In this document: positions 16,938 to 21,811 of the stretch, one piece after another | Position numbering within the stretch: position 1 is the first letter of the stretch | Layout: every line of letters starts with the position of its first letter | Assembly: GCA_015179025.1 (NCBI GenBank) | Contig: WHUX01000508.1 | Location: 1 to 21,811, forward strand | Direction: 5' to 3' | DNA: 21,811 nucleotides | DNA from: Terfezia claveryi | Lineage: Eukaryota; Ascomycota; Pezizomycetes; Pezizales; Pezizaceae | Notes under the pieces: model-generated | Seen by the model: only the letters and a program-made list of their open reading frames with translations | What the model was told of the DNA's origin: nothing | The model's database searches: none | Program-made: the position numbers and the translations under genes

Positions 16938-17444
16938 TTTTTTTTTTTTTTTTATAAATACTTAGTACTCCTATGCAGCCCCGACGAGGGGCTATGAGGA
17001 GCCACGCGGAAGCCCGGTGGATTCAAGGGAGAGGCAAGTTAGTCTGCCAATCCCTTCGCAAAAATAAATACATATGGCGAGGAGATGCCCCCTGCTGTCA
17101 TTAATGGACTGACCAAAGACTCGAAAGCCTGACTGAGCCTCAACCCCATATGCCGCAGAACTGAGAGAACAAAACTATGGACTTAAAGGAAACACCAAGG
17201 AGACTCGTGAATAAAGGTGTCCAACAAAAGGGCACTCGTAGATAAAGAGCTGAACTTAGATTAACTCTCCATATAATAGACCAAAGAAGGCTTCAGTGGC
17301 CTCGTATCTATCCTCATCCTCCTCTCTCCAGTCTGGCTCGTCTAGCTCCTCCCAGCTCCCCTTGCCCCCTAACAGGTCTCCGCGAATTCGGTTGAAGCGT
17401 GGGCACCTGAAGACTATGTGCTCTCCAGTTTCGGTGTGGTGGCC
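16938..17444 (-). mobile_element. 5'-truncated LINE inside the TIR element
   Basis: Minus-strand insertion: poly(T) (16937-16953) is the complement of its poly(A), followed by the tail signature (GAGGAGCCACGCGGAAGCCC at 16995) and about 200 bp of 3' UTR, then the end of ORF2 (17261-17443). Truncation at 17444 is abrupt. It is flanked by exact 14-bp duplications, so the insertion is well preserved. Confidence 0.88.
17261..17443 (-). pseudogene. LINE ORF2 C-terminal fragment (intact frame)
   Basis: Read on the minus strand: TGEHIVFRCPRFNRIRGDLL, GSWEELDEPDWREEDEDRY, EATEAFFGLLYGELI, stop. H...C-P-x-F is the second half of the C-terminal C-x-C...H...C motif that follows RNase H in Tad/I-type LINEs (compare CTCG...GDHIVFDCPRF at about 20118-20181). 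Around 61 codons with no stop or frameshift, so this copy is younger than the LINE at 18028-20634, whose same region is frameshifted. Confidence 0.8.
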
Positions 17445-17496
17445 GCCATTTTGGCTGTGTTTTCGATGTTTTCACCAAGTCTTTCGCCCACGGATT

Positions 17497-18027
17497 GTAC
17501 AAGTGGGGCCCACTCAAGAAAGGAGGCCAGTCGGTTACAGGCTTCAAAACACACATTGAGCGTCTTATGAAAAGAGCTCAGAAGACCGGGTCTTTTGAAA
17601 GAATCCATTGCATTCGAAATGCACTCCCTAACACAATGAAAAAGCAAACTCGAATTGTGAAAACAGAAGAGGTCTTATGGGAGCTGATCAGGGAAGTACA
17701 CTTGACGATGGAAGTTGATGAGGTTGATAAGGGGCTAGCATTCAGTTGTCTGTATTGCAGAAAGCAAGGCCATTTGGAAGAGTCTTGTAGGAAGAAGCAG
17801 CAGGACAAGCAGGATTCTGCAGCAGCAGCAAAGGCACCTTCAAAGAAGGATGGGGGGGCATACAATCGATGTGGACATCAAGGTCATTTTGCTAATACCT
17901 GCTTCTCAAAGAAGCATAAGGACGGCTCAACCTTGCGTGAGCAGACAGCAGCCAAGCAACAGCAACAACAGCTGAAGCCGACAGATGCTAAGCCTTATCA
18001 AAGATTTTATACAGGGCAAGCTGGAGC
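17497..18027 (+). pseudogene. Gag core right part with two zinc knuckles
   Basis: Continues the interrupted gag: WGPLKKGGQSVTGFKTHIER, RAQKTGSFERIHCIRNALP, then CLYCRKQGHLEESC (a complete C-x2-C-x4-H-x4-C knuckle). A second knuckle, YNRCGHQGHFANTC, has Tyr in place of the first Cys. A Gln run follows (AAKQQQQQLKP), and the frame is lost at the LINE junction (GQAGA, 18027). Zinc knuckles bind the element's RNA during packaging. The lost Cys and the LINE insertion show that it is dead. Confidence 0.85.
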
Positions 18028-18039
18028 TAGAGTCCACTA

Positions 18040-19066
18040 GGGAAGGCACTTATCAATGACATGGCTAGAGTGACGGAGAGGTCGGTAGCAGCCCCACTAT
18101 CATGGAGAAACCTCTCAATGATCATGATACTCAAACCAGAGAAGAACCACTTAGAAGTCAAAGGATGGAGACCAATAGTCCTAGCCAATACAGTCGGCAA
18201 ACTCCCAGAGAAGCTAATAGCGACGAACTCCAGTACAGAACAGAACTATTCCACCCCCTACAATATGGCTCACGGAAAGGCAGATCAGCCATAGATGCAA
18301 TGATGCTGACAATCTCAACAGCAGAAAAAGCCATACAAGAGGCAATAAAGCCACACTTCTAGGTAAAGACATTATTTCAGCCTTCAACAATGTGAGAACC
18401 AAAGGTCTTCTCAATATCCTCCAGAAAGCGGGAACACCATACAGGATCATGAGGTTTATCAACAGCTTCCTCCGGCCTGCTCGTTTCCGGTTCTATGGAT
18501 GGACAGACAAGAGGTATTGGACATATGGACTAAGGAGCTCCCCAAGGCAGCCCACTTTCACCAGTCCTGTGGCTCATTTGTATTGGTAACACTCTCAACA
18601 AAGCAACAGCGGCATCCTCAAGTCCCCACAGCTGTTTGTCCTCAGAACTACAAGAGCAAATACAATGGCAGCTAGGATCCCGAAGTCGATGTCAATTCAG
18701 CTCTTCTCATATGTCGATGATATCAATCCCTTAATAATAAGCAACCTTAACACCAGGGCACATGACAAGTTAGTCGAACAAATTACTAACATACTTAAGT
18801 CAGTAGTAGAAGAGGACAAACTCCAATGGGATCTGAGCAAGGAATCTAGGCTCGATTTCTATAGCAGAGGTAAAATCAAATACTACAAGACACTAGGAAT
18901 CACAATTGCAAGCGACTTCTTATGGAAGAGCCATATCAAAGAAAGGACATCTAAAGCCGCCAGCATATTAAAGGTACTAACGAGCCTAGGCAACCAGAAT
19001 AGGGGTATGAGCCCAATGGCTTTCAGATCCCTATACACAGGATGCATACGAAGTATTTTTATATAG
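18040..19066 (+). pseudogene. LINE reverse transcriptase, broken
   Basis: Fragments in several frames: PLSWRNLSMIMILKPEKNHL with VKGWRPIVLANTVGKLPEKL, then LQYGSRKGRSAIDAMMLTIS, then DIISAFNNVRTKGLLNILQK, then FSYVDDINPL with the catalytic Y-x-D-D at about 18710. A longer open piece follows (to IRSIFI, 19066) with DKLQWDLSKES and LGITIASDF, matching the RT thumb. The motif order 1-2-A-C-D/E is normal for Tad/I-type LINEs, but stops at 18361, 18586 and 19063 interrupt it. The part before RT motif 1, including the endonuclease, is absent. Confidence 0.85.
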
Positions 19067-19446
19067 AGAGCAGAGCTCTGGAAAATACAACATCAACAAC
19101 TCCTACAACTTATGCAACACCTCAAGTACTAAGCCCTGCGGAAGATTACAAGAGGATACCATAGCTCCAGTCACCAAACACTAGGTTGGATTGCTAACGT
19201 CGAACCCCTCAAGGACTAAATAGAGGATATGAAGCATTGTTGGACTGCAAGAACAGTAAGGACAGGTGACCAGCAGACAAGGGCCTACATTGAGAGGGAC
19301 ATATCCTGGCATGCCAACCTCGACCTATATCTGACCAAAACCCCAATCTCAGAAGCCTTTTACCTTAACGGAGCTGACCTGAAGGACCTCTCATAGGGAG
19401 ACAAGGAAGACATTACACACCCTTCCCTTTAATTTACAGAGAAATT
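19067..19446 (+). pseudogene. LINE ORF2 linker between RT and RNase H, broken
   Basis: Plus-strand frames carry stops (TAA/TAG) every 10-40 codons: RAELWKIQHQQLLQLMQHLK, ALRKITRGYHSSSHQTLGWI, then AYIERDISWHANLDLY. RITRGYxSSS and ALxxxAGxxP-like text fit the connection segment of Tad/I elements. No separate function is assigned. Confidence 0.65.
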
Positions 19447-20330
19447 ATGGACCCTATATCAATATCCTCCAAACAGTTGGGCACATGGGCAGCAGGTATA
19501 GGCTCGATCCAGGAAGAAGGTTGGAGAGTCTGCTATACAGACGGCACTGGACGGAAAGGCATCATAGTAAGTGGGGTCCACAGTGAGGACCAACGGGAGG
19601 CACTTCCAAGGACTATGGCAGTTACCTTGGGGCTCAGGCTACAGTAGCAGACGGCAAGCTGTTCGTATGCAACTAGCACTACAGAAAGAAGACTCGGTTA
19701 TGCTAGCAATCATGTCAGACTCACAAGCAGTGATCCAGTCAGTCCGCAACATGAGCTCAGGCTCCCCACCTAGGTCCGGCATGAGAAAAATCAAGACCTT
19801 GGTGATCGACAATCCACATAGGGACCTTCAAATCTCATGGGTCAGGGGCCACCTCGGCATACCAGGCAATGAAAAGGCAGACCAGATCGCTAACTTCCAA
19901 TCCCATTTGGGGGAGGTCACAGGCCAGGAGCAGACAATTACAGAAGGCGGTCTCCGGCTTCCTCTAAAGCCTCACGGAAGAAGGAAGAACAAAGACGGGT
20001 TACGGGGCCAGAGAGTGGAATGGAATCGCCACGCCTTATCTGCCTACACGTGGCTACGGACGAACAGAGGTCCACAAAAGAGCTGGCTCCACATATAGGC
20101 AAAGCAGAGTCACCAGAGTGCACATGTGGACATCCCTCGGAGACCGGAGATCATATAGTCTTCGATTGTCCACGTTTTGACCGGTTCCGGAGGACCCTTC
20201 TGGGGGGGAGGGCAGCTGGGAGGAACTCGATAAGGCAGAATGGAGGAAGGAGGAGGAAGAGACTACGAGGCCACGGAGGCTTTTTTCGGGCTGCTTTTCC
20301 GTGAGCTCAATAAGGTCAAGGGCGCAGACG
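19447..20330 (+). pseudogene. LINE RNase H domain and C-terminal zinc motif, broken
   Basis: RNase H residues are recognisable: first Asp in CYTDGTGRKG (about 19540), an Asp in MSDSQAVIQS (19718), and WVRGHLGIPGNEKADQIA with the His and last Asp (about 19840-19890). The first Asp is in another frame than the rest, and TAG at 19647 breaks the join. The C-terminal CTCGHPSETGDHIVFDCPRF follows near 20118. A frameshift at the G7 run (about 20201-20207) alters the tail, and AEWRKEEEE and YEATEAFFGLLF lie in other frames. RNase H marks the I/Tad-type LINE group. Confidence 0.83.
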
Positions 20331-20618
20331 CCAGCGACGAGTTACGATTTTTCACGAGTCCCTTTTGTCTATTCAGTTCTTTAGTTCTTTAAAGTTCTCA
20401 GTTTACAGTTTCACAATTAGTTACGGGCGAGCTCAGTCAGGCTTCGAGTCATCGGCCAGTCCGTTAGTGACAGCATGGGGCTACGTCTTCCTTTGTCCTT
20501 CAGTGTATTTAGTTTGCGGGGTCTGACAGACTAACTTGTCTTACCCTTGAATCCACCGGGCTTCCGCGTGGCTCCTCATAGTCCCCCTTACGGGGCTGCA
20601 TAGGAGTACTGAGTTTTT
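20331..20618 (+). other. LINE 3' UTR
   Basis: Noncoding end of the LINE. CAGTCAGGC, GTGACAGCATGGG, CTTGAATCCACCGGGCTTCC and CTCATAGTCCCCCTTACGGG are shared with the four other tail copies in this window and may include the site recognised by the LINE's own reverse transcriptase. Confidence 0.7.
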
Positions 20619-20638
20619 AAAAAAAAAAAAAAAATGGA

Positions 20639-21061
20639 GGAGCAAGCAAGTTGTGTTACCGGTGTGGCCAGGAGGGGCACCTAATTCGCGATTGCAAGAC
20701 GTCAGCTACAACTTCACAGAACAACATCAATATCCTTCCAAAATTCACAATACCAATTAAGGCATCAAGCGAAGCATCAAGTTCAGTGATTTCCTTGTCG
20801 TTAGCAGAAAAGTTTGTAAGGAAGAAGGTGGACGAGCGTTCTGTCCCTTTACTTAATTTATTAGCTCAAACGTATGTATCTAATGATGTGTTTACTATAC
20901 CCCGTAACTTGTGTGAGGACATAGAGGTAGAGTTAGAGTGTGAAGATAGGTTGAGATCTGAGAGATTGATATACCTTTACACAGTCCTAGTGACTACAGA
21001 GCACGAGTGGGCTCTGGTAGGTGGCATGAACAAACTGAGCGAGCTTGAGAGAACATCCTGA
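20639..21061 (+). pseudogene. third zinc knuckle and protease remnant of the LTR retrotransposon
   Basis: The frame resumes with GGASKLCYRCGQEGHLIRDC, a complete C-x2-C-x4-H-x4-C knuckle. A retropepsin-like region follows: ASSSVISLSLAEKF, VPLLNLLAQTYVSNDVF, YLYTVLVTTEHEWAL. The active-site triad that should precede ASSSVI reads S-S-E instead of D-S/T-G, so the protease is catalytically dead. The frame ends at 21061. It is a direct continuation of 17497-18027 in the same frame once the LINE is removed. Confidence 0.72.
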
Positions 21062-21273
21062 GCGAGCTTGATGGGAATGAGCTTAATGAGAACGAGTTTG
21101 AGGAAAATGATGAGGTTAAAGAGATTGGACATATATATGAGTGTGGTATCTCAATAAGGCCGATTAGAGAGCTTCCAATATTTGAAGCCAACATTCTAGA
21201 AGTCTCGAAGGACGCAGAAGTCTCGTCAGATAATGCTACCTATCTAAGAAGATCCAGCTACAGAGGAGACTAA
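21061..21273 (+). pseudogene. acidic segment after the protease remnant
   Basis: Open without stop in one frame: SELDGNELNENEFEENDEVK, EIGHIYECGISIRPIRELPI, LEVSKDAEVSSDNATYL. The N-terminal part is repetitive (ELxxNELNENEFEEN). No known domain. In the normal element this position precedes reverse transcriptase, which is absent. Confidence 0.5.
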
Positions 21274-21650
21274 ATCAGTTTATTGGGCGCCCCTTCTGCA
21301 AACAGTATTGTGGGCTTACCGTTGTAGGTACCCGCCATACATCGACTGGATACTCGCCAGCTATGTTAGCATTGGGTAAAGAGTTGCGAATGCCAGTTGA
21401 TTTGGTGGATGTGGATGAACACCCTAGAACGGATGAAGAGCATGAAATGCTTATATCAAGAAGAATAAGGTGGTTGACAGAGGGTATCCCGAGTTTAGTC
21501 AGCGGGTGTGGAAGAGGGAATCTAAGTATGACAGGAAGGGCTTTGCACCTGTTTTTGTACATACCTCATTGGACAGGTCCTTTTGTCATATGGGACAAGA
21601 ATGAATACAAGCTGAGGATGGATCCGGTGGTAACAGGCAAAAGGTAGTTA
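21274..21650 (+). pseudogene. integrase C-terminal fragment of the LTR retrotransposon
   Basis: WAPLLQTVLWAYRCR is followed, one frame over, by RHTSTGYSPAMLALGKELRMPV, DEHPRTDEEHEML and RIRWLTEGIP. HTSTGYSPxxLxxGxxxRxP is the end of the Ty3-type integrase core. YDRKGFAPVF in another frame and GPFVIWDKNEY...DPVVTGKR are the C-terminal (chromodomain-proximal) part. At least three frame changes. Everything between protease and this point (RT, RNase H, most of integrase) was lost by deletion. Confidence 0.8.
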
Positions 21651-21796
21651 ACTGAATAGTTGTTGTTGTTGTTTATCGTGGTGTTGGTTGATTGAAGGAG
21701 ATAATCGTTGTTGTTGTGCTGATGATGTCGTTATGGTGTTGAGGTTATGTTCCGAGGCGATGGTGCTTCGGTTATTTTCTTTGCCGGCCTTCTTTT
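21651..21796 (+). other. noncoding 3' region of the LTR retrotransposon
   Basis: GTTGTTGTT-rich sequence between the integrase stop and the polypurine tract; no coding frame. Confidence 0.55.
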
Positions 21797-21811
21797 GAGG
21801 AGGGGGATGTG
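21797..21811 (+). promoter_or_regulatory. polypurine tract and first bases of the 3' LTR
   Basis: GAGGAGGGGGA (21797-21807) is followed by TGTG at the window edge. A polypurine tract just before TG is the plus-strand priming site and 5' end of the 3' LTR in LTR retrotransposons. Only four LTR bases are visible. Confidence 0.65.

Larger units (their letters stand above)
16506..17496. mobile_element. unclassified long-TIR element inserted in gag
   Basis: Ends are AATCCGTGGGCGAAAGTCTT at 16506 and its near-complement at 17496. The inverted repeats extend about 62 bp once the LINE inside is subtracted (CATCGAAAACACAGCCAAAA is shared by both arms). Without the LINE and its duplicated target the element is about 470 bp. 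It contains a T14 run (about 16748) and no transposase motif, so it is a non-autonomous element. A 4-5 bp target duplication with 60-bp arms does not let me choose a superfamily. Confidence 0.8.
18028..20634 (+). mobile_element. Tad/I-like non-LTR retrotransposon, 5'-truncated, inserted in gag
   Basis: Starts inside the reverse transcriptase, contains RNase H and a C-terminal CCHC-like motif, a 3' UTR with the shared tail signature, and A16 at 20619-20634. The left flank ends CTGGAGC (18021-18027) and the right flank begins TGGAGGAGC (20635-20643), so a short duplication containing GGAGC is plausible but imperfect. Multiple stops make it non-autonomous. It has no endonuclease part. Confidence 0.85.
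15200..21811 (+). mobile_element. decayed Ty3/Gypsy-type LTR retrotransposon carrying three younger insertions
   Basis: Left to right on the plus strand: acidic Gag N-terminus, Gag core, zinc knuckles, a protease remnant, the integrase C-terminal part, a polypurine tract and TG at the window edge. Reverse transcriptase and RNase H of this element are missing between 21060 and 21280. Gag is split by a TIR element at 16506-17496 (which contains a LINE) and by a LINE at 18028-20634. Frame comparison across the breaks rejoins cleanly at RYK/WGP and at GQAGA/SK. The left boundary is approximate because the 5' LTR was not identified. Confidence 0.8.

Overview
The window looks like a transposon-rich stretch of a filamentous fungal genome, most likely an ascomycete. 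The evidence is an almost full-length FunK1-family kinase (a fungus-specific kinase family), a Ty3/Gypsy-type LTR retrotransposon, Tad/I-like non-LTR elements with RNase H, and two small terminal-inverted-repeat elements. A multi-copy UHRF1-like SRA-RING family would fit lineages that use DNA methylation, such as Pezizomycetes (truffles and relatives). That placement is inference. No bacterial, viral or organellar signature was seen.

Layout. (1) Positions 1-1800 are mostly unrecognised DNA, with one copy of a repeat (325-600) that returns at 6925-7560. (2) Positions about 1800-6560 hold a minus-strand array of at least six broken copies of a gene whose product carried an SRA (YDG) methyl-DNA-binding domain. 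In one copy this is followed by the linker helix and the start of a RING finger, the domain order of the second half of UHRF1/VIM proteins. Copies are cut into N-half and C-half pieces, frameshifted, and separated by a recurring short repeat. (3) Positions 6560-11860 are gene-poor: duplicated flank repeats, a CCG/CTG-rich low-complexity tract, and three isolated 3' tails of a non-LTR element. (4) Positions 11860-14098 encode the FunK1 kinase (about 746 residues) in three frames. Both frame changes coincide with runs of C (C6 and C7) and both need a one-base (-1) correction. (5) Positions 14157-14614 are a 458-bp TA-flanked inverted-repeat element of Tc1/mariner (pogo/Fot1-like) type, 58 bp after the kinase stop codon. 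(6) From about 15,200 to the right edge lies a decayed Ty3/Gypsy-type element (Gag, zinc knuckles, protease remnant, integrase C-terminus, polypurine tract, first bases of the 3' LTR). Its gag is split by a long-TIR element (16506-17496), which is itself split by a minus-strand, 5'-truncated LINE (16938-17444). A second, larger LINE (18028-20634) sits between Gag zinc knuckles.

The kinase is the only locus that could still be close to functional. Nearly everything else is decayed. The most informative parts are the SRA-RING array and the three-level nest of elements, where target-site duplications and inverted repeats give the order of insertion. No operons, tRNA or rRNA genes, or CRISPR arrays were found.
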